Shown here: in pieces, positions 1 through 8,309 of the stretch | How positions within the stretch are numbered: position 1 is the stretch's first letter | Layout: each line of letters starts with the position of its first letter | Assembly (NCBI GenBank): GCA_024123915.1 | Contig: CP099650.1 | Location: 4,960,001 to 5,024,000, forward strand | Reading direction: 5' to 3' | From: Oxalobacteraceae bacterium OTU3CAMAD1 | GTDB lineage: Bacteria > Pseudomonadota > Gammaproteobacteria > Burkholderiales > Burkholderiaceae_D | DNA: 64,000 bases | Program-made: the position numbers and the translations under genes | Notes under the pieces: generated by a model | Databases searched by the model: none | The model's input: the letters and a program-made list of their open reading frames with translations, nothing else | Told to the model about the DNA's origin: nothing

Positions 1-111
1 ACTAAGTGCGCGCATAACGCGGCCTTACAATGATGCTACAGATAAGTAGACCACGAGCATGGCGCAAGATTAACTGCACGGAAAATTGGCGTAAGGTGAT
101 TAGAAGAAAAT

Positions 112-273
112 ATGTTTATCTGGCTTAAAAACTTGAAACACAAATGGACGCGGCAAAAAAACGGCTCTGTATTCATACGGCCGACGCTGCAGGGTAAGCC
201 AATCTGGAGCAAAGACATGGCCTTGTTGAGGGAACTTCAGCAACAGGAAGCGAAGAAGCATCAAGCAAAATAG
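112..273 (+). CDS. possible small ORF, 53 aa, unknown
   Basis: ATG at 112 opens a 53-codon frame ending in TAG at 271-273, just upstream of the hydrolase gene. The product begins MFIWLKNLKHKWTRQ and is rich in Lys, Gln and Trp, with no recognisable domain or membrane segment. The preceding bases (TAGAAGAAAATA) are only a weak ribosome site. It lies in the same less GC-rich DNA as the next gene and ends 33 bases before that gene's ATG, so it could be a leader or co-transcribed small protein. It could equally be a chance ORF. Confidence 0.25.
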   Translation: MFIWLKNLKHKWTRQKNGSVFIRPTLQGKPIWSKDMALLRELQQQEAKKHQAK

Positions 274-306
274 GAAATTTTCGCGGACGAGAAAAAGGAA
301 AAAAAC

Positions 307-1419
307 ATGCTGAACCAACTTCAACCGGATGTGTGCAGGCTGCTTGACCTGGTGCTTAAGATACGGACCTTCGATGCCACGTTGGCCCGAACCTCCCACT
401 TCTTTGCCAAGCTCGCCGAACAGTTTGCGCCTCCTCGCCGCGCTTGCATCGCTCTATTGCTGAGTACCCTACTCTGGGCACCGATGGCGAATGCTGACGA
501 TATTGTCAGAATTACGCGCCAACCCGGCCCCGATTGCCAAGCCCCCTGTTCCCGCGTGGCCGTCGTTTTCTTTCATGGATTGAATGGCTCGGCGGAAACG
601 TGGAAGAATCCCGACACGAAGAAAGAATGGCCTAGGCTGCTCGCCGAGGACCGCAACTTCGCCGGCCTGCTCGACGTATACACTGTCAGCTACGATAGTT
701 TTCTTTTTGCAGGCAATCCCAGCTTTACACAGGTCCTGAAAGAAATGAGCCGTCAGCTTGATGACCTGCTGTTCCAAAAAAAATACTCCAAGATTGTCCT
801 TGTGGGTCATAGCTTGGGCGGCAACTTTGCACGCGCCTATCTCCTCCATGTCAAGTCCGAGTACGGTCATATCCCCTTGTCCGCTTTTCGCCTGATGTAC
901 ACGTTGGGCACCCCAATCAAAGGTTCGCAATTGGCCACCTTCGCGCGGTTTCTCACTCCAAACCCTCACCTACGTGTGCTGCTGCCTCTGCCGATCAACG
1001 ACTTTCAGCAAAAGCTAGAGATGGATTGGACAAGCGCGTTGAATAAACAATTCCGGCACTTTTGCGACAAAATAGAAGTGCACTCAGCATATGAAAAAAT
1101 CGCGACGCTGCCAGTCGGCATCATCGTCCCACGCGACAGCGCAAGTGCGGCTGGAGATTACACCAAAGGGTTCGATCTAGATCATGGTGGCTTGGCCAAG
1201 CCACCCGATACACAGGCACTAATCTATAAGTGGGTGGCCTCCGGATTACACGCGTGCGTCATAGGCGAATCTGCATGCACTGTGCGAAACGAATATCCAA
1301 ACTGCGGTCGCGAACCGACCGCCTTCGATCCAAACCGCGGCCTGTACCTTTGGGATGAAGCGCTGCGAGCGTCCGTTCCGCCAAAACGCGAATTGCCCGA
1401 AGACCTCCAAGTGAGATGA
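307..1419 (+). CDS. secreted alpha/beta-hydrolase (lipase/esterase-like)
   Basis: A 370-residue alpha/beta-hydrolase, probably exported. A hydrophobic signal segment ending in APMANA-DD sits at about residues 46-63, so roughly 40 residues precede it; the true start may be an internal TTG rather than the ATG at 307, although no better ATG exists. The fold is supported by an oxyanion-type HGLNG (about residue 90), the nucleophile elbow GHSLGG with Ser169, and a late Asp/His region (FDLDHGG, about residue 290) that could complete the triad. Several cysteines toward the C terminus fit an extracytoplasmic protein. It probably hydrolyses an ester or lipid; the substrate cannot be read. Base composition is lower in GC than the siderophore locus that follows, and nothing links it functionally to that locus. 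Confidence 0.78.
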   Translation: MLNQLQPDVCRLLDLVLKIRTFDATLARTSHFFAKLAEQFAPPRRACIALLLSTLLWAPMANADDIVRITRQPGPDCQAPCSRVAVVFFHGLNGSAETWKNPDTKKEWPRLLAEDRNFAGLLDVYTVSYDSFLFAGNPSFTQVLKEMSRQLDDLLFQKKYSKIVLVGHSLGGNFARAYLLHVKSEYGHIPLSAFRLMYTLGTPIKGSQLATFARFLTPNPHLRVLLPLPINDFQQKLEMDWTSALNKQFRHFCDKIEVHSAYEKIATLPVGIIVPRDSASAAGDYTKGFDLDHGGLAKPPDTQALIYKWVASGLHACVIGESACTVRNEYPNCGREPTAFDPNRGLYLWDEALRASVPPKRELPEDLQVR

Positions 1420-1720
1420 ACGGCTACAACTCGACCGCTGCCGTCCAAAAGCTCAGACAAGGCGTCATCGTCGTTACCACGAGCTAAAGCTTTATCGCAA
1501 TTCCGTGTAGGGCATGCCCCAGAGGCAACTCGACGCGTAACTAACCTTCCAATCCTTGCGCCAGTCGTTCACCAATCTGTTCAGCAGAACGCCAAGATTC
1601 TAGGTACTGAATATCATTTCCTTGTTTGTGTGACGGCTTTTGGCTGCGGATGCTACCGGTCGCCAGTCGGACATCGTGTATCAGGTCAAGTATGACCAGT
1701 ACAGTTCAGCCCCCCCACCC
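1420..1720. other. gene-free stretch before the siderophore locus
   Basis: About 300 bases with no complete gene. Composition is mixed and lower in GC than what follows. The only structure noticed is an open minus-strand frame at 1541-1705 (listed separately). No terminator hairpin with a T-run is obvious after the hydrolase gene. The right boundary coincides with the TAAA-N17-CGTC promoter of the next gene. Confidence 0.5.
1541..1705 (-). pseudogene. possible 3' remnant of an unknown gene
   Basis: On the minus strand a frame of 54 sense codons runs to a TAG at 1541-1543 and reads like protein (for example QYLESWRSAEQIGERLAQG near its end). It has no ATG or GTG, and an in-frame stop precedes it at 1706-1708, right next to the promoter of the neighbouring gene. 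This would fit the truncated 3' end of a gene lost when the siderophore locus was joined here. A chance open frame is an equally good explanation; no family is recognised. Confidence 0.2.
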
Positions 1721-1745
1721 TAAACACCCCGCCGCCTGGCGCGTC
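1721..1745 (+). promoter_or_regulatory. iron-starvation sigma promoter (TAAA-N17-CGTC) for the reductase gene
   Basis: TAAA at 1721-1724 and CGTC at 1742-1745 are separated by exactly 17 bases, with a C-rich spacer beginning CACCCC. This is the bipartite form known for PvdS/OrbS-type iron-starvation sigma factors. Three other copies with the same spacing occur before operons of this locus. It lies 42 bases before the GTG start of the FhuF-like gene, which supports that start. Confidence 0.7.
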
Positions 1746-1786
1746 TTGGAAGAGACATCAACACGACGCTCTTCCACGGAACCCAT

Positions 1787-2548
1787 GTGATACCGATCCT
1801 GGCCCCCCTGTTTCAAGGGCCGTTGGCCGAACTGGCCGACGCCCTCTCGCTGGCCCCGGCCATGCCGGCGCACGCGCATGCCGCCACCGGCTTTACCGAC
1901 GGTTCGCCCCTGCTCGACGACAGCCTTCGCCGCTTCGCCGCCCGCCTGCAATACCACGGCGACGACCTGCGGCCGGTCGCCTCGGCATGGGCCATGGCGT
2001 ACACCGGCGCGCTGCTGCCACCGGTCTGCGCGGCGGCCACCTTGCTGGGGCACGTGTTTCCCGTCGACGCCGGCCAGACCGCCGTCAGCCTGGCGCCGGA
2101 CGGCACGCCGACCGTCTTTCACATCACATCGGAAGGCGCGGCCATGCCGGCCGCCGACACCGCCGCCCGCTACACGCCGCTGGTCTGGCTGCACCTGCTG
2201 CCGCTGTTCGACGCCCTGAGCGCCCATACCCGCCTGCCTAAAAAGATCTTGTGGGCGAACATCGCCCGCCAGCTGCTGGCGATCTTCGAGACCGCCGGGC
2301 AACTGGCGCCGGGCATGCTGCGCTTGGATGCCGACCGCGACCGGCTGCTGCACGCGCCGGCTTGGGACGCGCCGGCGCGGCCCAATCCCCTGTTCGGGCG
2401 CGATCGCTCGGTGGTGCTGCGCCGCGATGGCGCGGCCGTCACCCATCGGCTGCACCGCCAGTGCTGCCTATACTACCTGCTGCCCGAGCCGGGCTACTGC
2501 GACGCCTGCCCGCTCGACCCTGCCCTGCGGGCGCCTCAACAAACCTGA
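1787..2548 (+). CDS. fhuF: FhuF-like siderophore-iron reductase
   Basis: A 253-residue protein of the FhuF family, cytoplasmic [2Fe-2S] proteins that reduce ferric siderophore complexes so that Fe(II) is released. The diagnostic C-terminal cluster motif is complete: Cys-Cys, ten residues, Cys-x2-Cys (CCLYYLLPEPGYCDAC, about residues 224-239). Translation probably begins at the GTG at 1787. There is no in-frame ATG upstream, the frame is closed at 1721, and a sigma promoter sits just upstream; a later ATG at 1862 is the alternative. The gene converges on the ABC exporter gene and their 3' ends overlap by 13 bases. Its place beside the exporter and acylase makes it the likely intracellular iron-release step for this siderophore. 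Confidence 0.88.
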   Translation: MIPILAPLFQGPLAELADALSLAPAMPAHAHAATGFTDGSPLLDDSLRRFAARLQYHGDDLRPVASAWAMAYTGALLPPVCAAATLLGHVFPVDAGQTAVSLAPDGTPTVFHITSEGAAMPAADTAARYTPLVWLHLLPLFDALSAHTRLPKKILWANIARQLLAIFETAGQLAPGMLRLDADRDRLLHAPAWDAPARPNPLFGRDRSVVLRRDGAAVTHRLHRQCCLYYLLPEPGYCDACPLDPALRAPQQT

Positions 2549-4284
2549 CCGGCCAGTGCGTCGGCGGGACTGGCGTCGCCAGCCAGGTCGCCCCCAGCCC
2601 CGGCGCCGGCCTGCGGCGGCTGGCGGCGGTCCTCGACGATGTGGCCGCCCGACATACGGATCACCCGGTCGGCCAGGTGGAAGTAGCGGTCGTCGTGCGA
2701 GATGGCGATTACCAGATGGCCCTTGGCGCGCAATTCCGGCAACAGCTCCGTGTAGAACAAATGGCGGAAGGTCGGGTCCTGGTCGGCCGCCCATTCGTCG
2801 AACACCAGCACCGGGCGTCCTTCAAGATAGGCGTGCACCAGCGCGAGCCGCTTGCGCTGACCGGTCGACAGGTCAAGCGTGCTGAACACGCCATCCTTCA
2901 AGCTGACCTTGTTGGCGATTTCCAGCCGCGCCATGTATTCCAGCGCCGCCTCCGCCACTAGGTGAGGGCGGCCGTCGATGCCGCCGGCGAGCACGTTGTC
3001 GAACAGGTAGAAATCGGCGAACACCGTGGTGAACAGCTGCCGGTAATCGTCGCGCCCCTCGTCCGTGACGACTTGCCCGTCCACCAGAATCTCCCCTTGC
3101 CCCGGCCTGTACAGGCCCAGCAGTATCTTGATCAGCGTGGTCTTGCCGGAGCCGTTGTCGCCGACAATAAAGACCAGCTCGCCACCCTGCAGGCGCAGAT
3201 CGACCGGGCCCAGCGCGAAGCCCGGGTCCTCCGGGTTCTGCGGCGTGAACGCGTACCGCACGCCGCGCAGTTCAATGCTGGTCGACATGCCCACGCGGCG
3301 CGCGGGCTGGTCCAGATGCAGGTGCGGCTCGGGGTTGGTGAAGCGCTGCGACAGTTCGGCGATCCGCTGGAACCCCACCTTGGCGCGCCCCACCTCGGGC
3401 AACATGCCGATGATCTGGTCGATCGGCCCCTTCAGGAACAGCAGCACCAGCACGAAGCCGCTCAGCGCCACCGGTTCGACCGGCCGCACGGCCGCCCATC
3501 CCAGCAACAGGGCGATCAGCAGGAAGTACAGCGCCGAGCCATAGGCGGCAGCCAGCACGTAGGTGTTGATGGCCTTGCCATTGACGTCGCGGATGGCGTC
3601 GATGGTGCGCTCGATCTGCCCGTTCAGTATGCGCGCGCGCCGCTCGCGGTGCATGCGCAATTCCTTGGCGCCCTCGCTGATATCGCGGTAGGCCTTGTGC
3701 AGTTGCTCCTCGTGTTCGCGCGCCTTCCAGAAACCGGCCACGCCTTTGGATTGGGCGTACAACTGGATCGCCGAACCCAGCACCAACGCCGTCAGCAGCA
3801 TCGCCAGCAGCGGCGGCGACAGATACGCCAGATACGCCAGGCAACCGAACACCGTCGCCACCGACACCATGGTGGTCGCCAGCACGAAGATGACGTCGCT
3901 GATCATGTCCACGTCCTGGGTCAGCACCGGCATCAGGCGGTGGGTCTTGAAGCGCTCGAGCGCGTCGATCGGCGCCGACAGGATTTTCCTGGCCAGCGAC
4001 TTGCGCACTTCGGCCACCAGCCGCTGGCCGACATGGTTCATGGCGATGTGGGACGTGGCCCGTCCCGCCAGCGCGACCAGGCACAGCCCGCCGAAGAAGA
4101 GCGCGATGCTCCACGACATGCCGCCGGGAAGGTTGAGCACTTGGTTGATTGTCGCCAGCAAGGCCACCGACGCGATACTGGCCACCGCGCCGGTCAGCGC
4201 GGACAGCACTATCCAGGGCAGGAAGGGACGCAGCAGCGGCAGCAGATCGCGTATCCGGCCGCCTTCGTTGTTTGAATTTGTCAT
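2536..4284 (-). CDS. PvdE-like cyclic peptide/siderophore ABC exporter
   Basis: A 582-residue half-transporter with an N-terminal six-helix membrane domain (about residues 1-325) fused to an ATPase domain. The ATPase shows Walker A GDNGSGKT (Lys381), a signature-like LSTGQRKRLALV and a Walker B VLVFDEWAADQDP. This layout and the LSTGQ form of the signature are typical of the PvdE/SyrD group, which moves peptides made by NRPSs across the inner membrane; PvdE carries the acylated pyoverdine precursor to the periplasm. The ATG at 4284 follows a GAGGTAAAG ribosome site. The gene lies 45 bases downstream of the acylase gene on the same strand, so export and periplasmic trimming of the same acylated peptide are probably co-expressed from the promoter at 6829-6853. 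Confidence 0.88.
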   Translation of the reverse strand: MTNSNNEGGRIRDLLPLLRPFLPWIVLSALTGAVASIASVALLATINQVLNLPGGMSWSIALFFGGLCLVALAGRATSHIAMNHVGQRLVAEVRKSLARKILSAPIDALERFKTHRLMPVLTQDVDMISDVIFVLATTMVSVATVFGCLAYLAYLSPPLLAMLLTALVLGSAIQLYAQSKGVAGFWKAREHEEQLHKAYRDISEGAKELRMHRERRARILNGQIERTIDAIRDVNGKAINTYVLAAAYGSALYFLLIALLLGWAAVRPVEPVALSGFVLVLLFLKGPIDQIIGMLPEVGRAKVGFQRIAELSQRFTNPEPHLHLDQPARRVGMSTSIELRGVRYAFTPQNPEDPGFALGPVDLRLQGGELVFIVGDNGSGKTTLIKILLGLYRPGQGEILVDGQVVTDEGRDDYRQLFTTVFADFYLFDNVLAGGIDGRPHLVAEAALEYMARLEIANKVSLKDGVFSTLDLSTGQRKRLALVHAYLEGRPVLVFDEWAADQDPTFRHLFYTELLPELRAKGHLVIAISHDDRYFHLADRVIRMSGGHIVEDRRQPPQAGAGAGGDLAGDASPADALAGQVC

Positions 4285-4329
4285 GCTTTACCTCGTGTCA
4301 TCGTGGAATCATTGGATGCGGCACGCCCG

Positions 4330-6744
4330 TCAAGGGCGCAGTACCGACGTGCTCAGGTGCGGATCGCGCAGGATGTCGTCCTCGCGGAACGGGAAGGCGA
4401 GCCAGTCCTTGCGCGCATAACGCGCCACCGGCCCGCTGCCGGGGCCGCCGCGCACGGCCCGCTCGTCCTGCCCGTGGGCCAGCAAGGTGCGCGCCTCGAC
4501 GCCGCGCTGGCCGAACCGGACGATCTGCAGGTAGCTGTTGGCGACCACGTTCGGCCCCAGCCCCAGCTCGCCGACGTCGGGACAGACGGTGGCGAAGTAG
4601 CCGACGTCGCCGCAGCCGCCGTAGATGGGCCAGCGCTTGCCGCCGCTGCGCACGGCGCGCCGCGTATCGGCGGCCTCGTCCAGCGCAACGCCCCGGGCCG
4701 TCAATGACATTGCGGCGGCGGCCAGCGCCTTGGCCGCGACGCCATCGGCGGGCCGGGGCGCGGCGGGCGTGCGCAACGGCGCGTCGGCCGAGAACGCCAC
4801 GGTGAACAGGTCCTTGCCGGCGCCCTTCTCCAGCTCGCGCCAGAAGGTTTCCCACAACAGGGCGCCACGGTCGCCGACCTCGCCGGTGTTGCCCCAGACG
4901 CGCAACACGGCGCAGGCCCGGGCCACGTCGGCGGCGGCCGACGTGGCGTCGCCGCCACAGGCCTGGTCGAGCAGCGGTTGCTTGTACTGCTCGGCGGTGT
5001 AGACGCGCGCGCTCAGCACATCCCGCGCCGCCCATGTGCCCAGCTCGGCGGCGGAGCCGGCCCCGCGCCGCGCCAGGTCCAGCGCCAGCTCGTGTCCCAG
5101 ACGGCCGCGAAAACTCAGCGCCGTTCGCTCGTCGCCCTGCAGCGCGGAATATCCCTCCAGCGGCTGATGGACGTTGGACAGCCAATGGCTGTCGTTCATG
5201 TTGGCCACATAATCTTCGCGCAGCAGGCTGGGCAGGCGCTGCGCCGGCATCGCCCCCGGCTGCGCCGAGGCGGCGTCGAGGCGCCACTCGCAGGCCGAGC
5301 GGGTGCCGTCGAGCACCGGCGTGCGGGGATCGAGCCCGGCGAACGCGGCCGCCAGCGGCGCGGCGCAATCGCGGCGCAGGTCGTCGGGCACGTTGGGCAC
5401 GGCGCCGATATCGGCGTACCAGACACGGCCGTCACCCCGTCCCACGGCCAGCGTGTTCACCCACGGCATGGCCGCCTCGCGCCGCTGGATGGCCATGAAG
5501 TCGTCCAGCGAGGCGGCCCGGTCCCAGGCCAGGAAGTTTCGGAAGATGCGCCAGTTATCGCCGTTGACGTCGCGCACCGCCATCGCGCGCTGCGCCGACC
5601 AGGCCAGCGCCGGATGCAGGCCGCGCAGATCGACCACCGGGCCGAAGCGCGACGCATACAGGGTGCGTCCGACCTGGCGCGCGCCACCGTCGGCATCGCG
5701 CACGGCGACGGTGACATGGCGCTTGCTCAGCGGCGTCGACACGCCGTCGACCAGATAGCGCTCGGGATCGGCGGGATCGAGCGCCAGTTCGAACAGGCCG
5801 AAGCGCCGGGTGCGCGACACCGTATGGCTCCACGCCACGTTGTCGTTAAAGCCGATCATCACCAGCGGCACGCCGAGAAAGCCGGCGCCGGCCACGTTCA
5901 ATTGTCCGGGGATGGTCAGGTGCATCTGGTAGAAGCGGTCCGGCCCGCCCCAGAACCAATGGGGATTGCCGAATAGCAGTGCGCCGTCGTCGCCCGTCGC
6001 CGCCCGCCCCCAGGCGATGGCGTTGCTGCCCAGTTCGGCTTGCGCGCCGAGGTTGTTGGCCAGCCGGGCCTGCAGCGCGGCCACGTCGGCGGCGTCGGCC
6101 ACCCGTTCCGAGGCGGGCCTGGCGTTGACGATGTCCGTCATGAAGTGGCCGTAGCCGGCCATGACCTGCGCCGCGTACAGCCGCCGGTAAATGTCGGACG
6201 GCGCGATGTCGCGCACCCACGGCTCTTTCAGGCAGGCGCGGGCGGGGTGGCGCGACGGCCGGGCGCGCGCCTCGCGCAGCAGCCGGTTGTAGCCGTCGGC
6301 GTAGCCGGCCACCAGCGCGGTCAGCTCGGCCGGCTGCGCTTGGCGCATCGTGGCGACCATGTCCTCGTCGGCGAACGCCTTGAAAAAGAAATCCGCATCG
6401 ATGTTCTTCGGCCGTCCCATGCTGGAGGCGCCGGGCAGGCGCCGCTCGGCGCCGAAGTACCAGGCGCGCTGCCCCGCGTACGTGACGAAGGCGTCGGCCA
6501 GGGTGCACAGCGCGTCCTGCGCCTGCACATAGCCCACGCCGAGGCCCAGCTCGCGCCAGTCGCCGGCGCGGATGTGGGCGACGCCGTCGGTGGTGCGGCG
6601 GATTTCGACCGCGCCCGGCGGCGCGGCGGCGCCGGCTTGGACCGGCGACGGCAACCAGAGCGACAGCGAAAACAACAACAGCGCGCACATCGGCGCGACG
6701 ACGGCGCGGCGCGGCGGCGGCTGGATGGAACGTCGACGATGCAT
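4330..6744 (-). CDS. PvdQ-like periplasmic acylase (Ntn hydrolase)
   Basis: An 804-residue penicillin-acylase family precursor. A signal peptide covers about residues 1-37 (ending SPVQA-GAAA). The precursor should cleave itself before Ser240 in ELG-SNAIAWG, giving an alpha chain and a beta chain whose N-terminal Ser is the nucleophile; downstream NPHWFWGG and the length fit the PvdQ/acyl-homoserine-lactone acylase branch. In pyoverdine assembly PvdQ removes the fatty acid from the exported precursor; relatives also cut N-acyl homoserine lactones. I place the start at the ATG at 6744 because AAAGGA lies 8 bases before it and the signal peptide follows directly; a longer frame from 6828 lacks both advantages. 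It is transcribed with the PvdE-like exporter, which favours siderophore maturation over quorum quenching. Confidence 0.87.
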   Translation of the reverse strand: MHRRRSIQPPPRRAVVAPMCALLLFSLSLWLPSPVQAGAAAPPGAVEIRRTTDGVAHIRAGDWRELGLGVGYVQAQDALCTLADAFVTYAGQRAWYFGAERRLPGASSMGRPKNIDADFFFKAFADEDMVATMRQAQPAELTALVAGYADGYNRLLREARARPSRHPARACLKEPWVRDIAPSDIYRRLYAAQVMAGYGHFMTDIVNARPASERVADAADVAALQARLANNLGAQAELGSNAIAWGRAATGDDGALLFGNPHWFWGGPDRFYQMHLTIPGQLNVAGAGFLGVPLVMIGFNDNVAWSHTVSRTRRFGLFELALDPADPERYLVDGVSTPLSKRHVTVAVRDADGGARQVGRTLYASRFGPVVDLRGLHPALAWSAQRAMAVRDVNGDNWRIFRNFLAWDRAASLDDFMAIQRREAAMPWVNTLAVGRGDGRVWYADIGAVPNVPDDLRRDCAAPLAAAFAGLDPRTPVLDGTRSACEWRLDAASAQPGAMPAQRLPSLLREDYVANMNDSHWLSNVHQPLEGYSALQGDERTALSFRGRLGHELALDLARRGAGSAAELGTWAARDVLSARVYTAEQYKQPLLDQACGGDATSAAADVARACAVLRVWGNTGEVGDRGALLWETFWRELEKGAGKDLFTVAFSADAPLRTPAAPRPADGVAAKALAAAAMSLTARGVALDEAADTRRAVRSGGKRWPIYGGCGDVGYFATVCPDVGELGLGPNVVANSYLQIVRFGQRGVEARTLLAHGQDERAVRGGPGSGPVARYARKDWLAFPFREDDILRDPHLSTSVLRP

Positions 6745-6828
6745 AGGCGTGATCCTTTGACGAGGGATTGGGGACGACCACGGGGGACGGCGAAGCGCCG
6801 CCTTCTGTTCCCAAGGCTCCATTCCCAA

Positions 6829-6853
6829 GACGCACCCGCGCCGCGCTTGTTTA
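6829..6853 (-). promoter_or_regulatory. iron-starvation sigma promoter (TAAA-N17-CGTC) for acylase-exporter operon
   Basis: On the minus strand TAAA (6853-6850) and CGTC (6832-6829) are separated by 17 bases, and the -35 element reads TTAAACA. It drives toward the acylase gene, 84 bases from its start at 6744. It is back to back with an equally spaced promoter on the other strand. Confidence 0.68.
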
Positions 6854-6865
6854 AGCCGGCGCGAC

Positions 6866-6890
6866 TAAACAGATGCGCGCGGACGCCGTC
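6866..6890 (+). promoter_or_regulatory. iron-starvation sigma promoter (TAAA-N17-CGTC) for the hydroxylase operon
   Basis: CTAAACA begins at 6865; TAAA (6866-6869) and CGTC (6887-6890) are 17 bases apart. It lies 80 bases before the ATG of the ornithine hydroxylase gene. Only 12 bases separate it from the divergent acylase promoter, so both are likely served by the PvdS-like sigma factor of this locus. Confidence 0.7.
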
Positions 6891-6970
6891 CTGAGGGGGT
6901 GGCCGGTACATGCCGGACCTGACGCTCTATAACCATTTACAACCAGTATCGTTTTCGTGGGGTTTTTCGA

Positions 6971-8272
6971 ATGCACATTCACGACTTGATTGGGATCGGC
7001 TTCGGCCCGTCCAACATCGCGCTGGCCATCGCCCTCCAGGAGGAACGGCAAGCCGGGCGCCGCCACGTCGATGCGCTCTTCCTTGAAAAGCAGGCCAGCT
7101 TCGCCTGGCATCCCGGCATGCTGCTCGACCATGCGCACATGCAGATCTCCTATCTCAAGGACCTGGCCACGCTGCGCAACCCGCGCAGCCGCTACACCTT
7201 CGTCAACTATCTTCACGAGCACGGCCGCCTGCCGGACTTCATCAACCTGAAAACCTTCTTTCCCAGCCGACGCGAGTTCAGCGACTATCTCGGCTGGGCG
7301 GCGCGGCAGTTCAACGACCGCTGCGTCTACGGCGAGGAGGTGGTCGAAGTGCTGCCCGAACACCAGCAAGGCGCGGTCGTCGCGCTGCGCGTGCGCTCGC
7401 GCGACGCCCACGGCGGCATGCACGAGCGGCTGACGCGCCAGCTGGTGGTCGGCATCGGCGGCACGCCCAGGCTGCCCGAGTGCTTCGCCGACGTCGCCGG
7501 CGATCAGCGCGTGTTCCACTCGAGCCGCTACCTGACGGGCATCGCCGCCAACCGCCACGCCCGCACCATCGCGGTGATCGGCGCCGGCCAGAGCGCCGCC
7601 GAGATCTTCGTCGACCTGCACAACCGGCCCGAACCGGCGCAGATCGACATGATCATGCGCGCCCGCACCCTCCATCCGTCCGACGACAGCCCGTTCGTCA
7701 ACGGCGTCTTCAACGCCGAGTTCACCGACTACATCTTCCGCCAGGACGACGCCACGCGCGCCGGCCTGCTGTCGGAATTCCATCGCACCAACTACGCCGC
7801 GCCCGACCTGGCGCTGATCGAGCAAATCTACAAGATCTTCTATGAAGAGCGCGTGGCGCGCGGCGACCGCCACCAGCTGCTGCGCCAGCACCAGATCGGC
7901 GCCGTGCGCGCCCGCGCCGACGGCATCGAGCTGGTGATGCGCGACGAGCAGCGCAACAGCGACCTGGTGCGGCGCTACGACGCCGTGGTCCTGGCCACAG
8001 GCTACGGGCGGGAGCACCACCGGCGCCTGCTCGCCGAGCTGGGCCCGCACCTGGGCGGCTTCGTCGTCGACCGCAACTACCGCCTGCAGGCCGGCGCGGC
8101 GTTCCGGCCGGCGATCTTCCTGCAGGGCGCCTGCGAGGACACGCACGGATTGAGCGACACGCTGCTGTCGGTGACCGCGCTGCGGGTGCAGGAAATCATC
8201 GACGCCCTGCCCGTGGAGACGGCGCCGGCGGCCGCCGACGCGCAGCCGCGCCGCGCCGCGCTGGCCGGCTGA
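6971..8272 (+). CDS. pvdA: L-ornithine N5-monooxygenase, PvdA-like
   Basis: A 433-residue flavin-dependent N-hydroxylating monooxygenase of the PvdA/SidA/IucD family, which makes N5-hydroxyornithine for hydroxamate siderophores from ornithine, NADPH and oxygen. Visible motifs are the FAD site GIGFGPSN near the N terminus, the NADPH site IGAGQSAAE (about residues 203-211) and the late LATGYG motif (about 340). DSPFVNGVFN and the overall length match the ornithine rather than the lysine subgroup. It is first in a plus-strand operon with the diaminobutyrate aminotransferase (38-base gap) and is preceded by its own sigma promoter. No N5-formyl- or acetyltransferase lies next to it, although the hydroxylated amine normally needs one to become a hydroxamate. 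Confidence 0.9.
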   Translation: MHIHDLIGIGFGPSNIALAIALQEERQAGRRHVDALFLEKQASFAWHPGMLLDHAHMQISYLKDLATLRNPRSRYTFVNYLHEHGRLPDFINLKTFFPSRREFSDYLGWAARQFNDRCVYGEEVVEVLPEHQQGAVVALRVRSRDAHGGMHERLTRQLVVGIGGTPRLPECFADVAGDQRVFHSSRYLTGIAANRHARTIAVIGAGQSAAEIFVDLHNRPEPAQIDMIMRARTLHPSDDSPFVNGVFNAEFTDYIFRQDDATRAGLLSEFHRTNYAAPDLALIEQIYKIFYEERVARGDRHQLLRQHQIGAVRARADGIELVMRDEQRNSDLVRRYDAVVLATGYGREHHRRLLAELGPHLGGFVVDRNYRLQAGAAFRPAIFLQGACEDTHGLSDTLLSVTALRVQEIIDALPVETAPAAADAQPRRAALAG

Positions 8273-8309
8273 CGGTCGCCGCTTCGCCCATATCACACAC
8301 GGAGAAACC

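Noticed and set aside
2962..4275. 437-codon plus-strand frame opposite the ABC exporter
   Set aside because: His/Gln/Arg-rich shadow of the exporter gene, whose Walker motifs are unambiguous.
4298..5368. 356-codon minus-strand frame inside the acylase gene
   Set aside because: Same strand but another frame of the acylase coding sequence; Arg/Ala-rich without motifs.
4330..6744. acylase as a quorum-quenching enzyme independent of the siderophore
   Set aside because: Possible by family, but co-transcription with a PvdE-like exporter and the sigma promoter favour siderophore maturation. Kept as a secondary option only.
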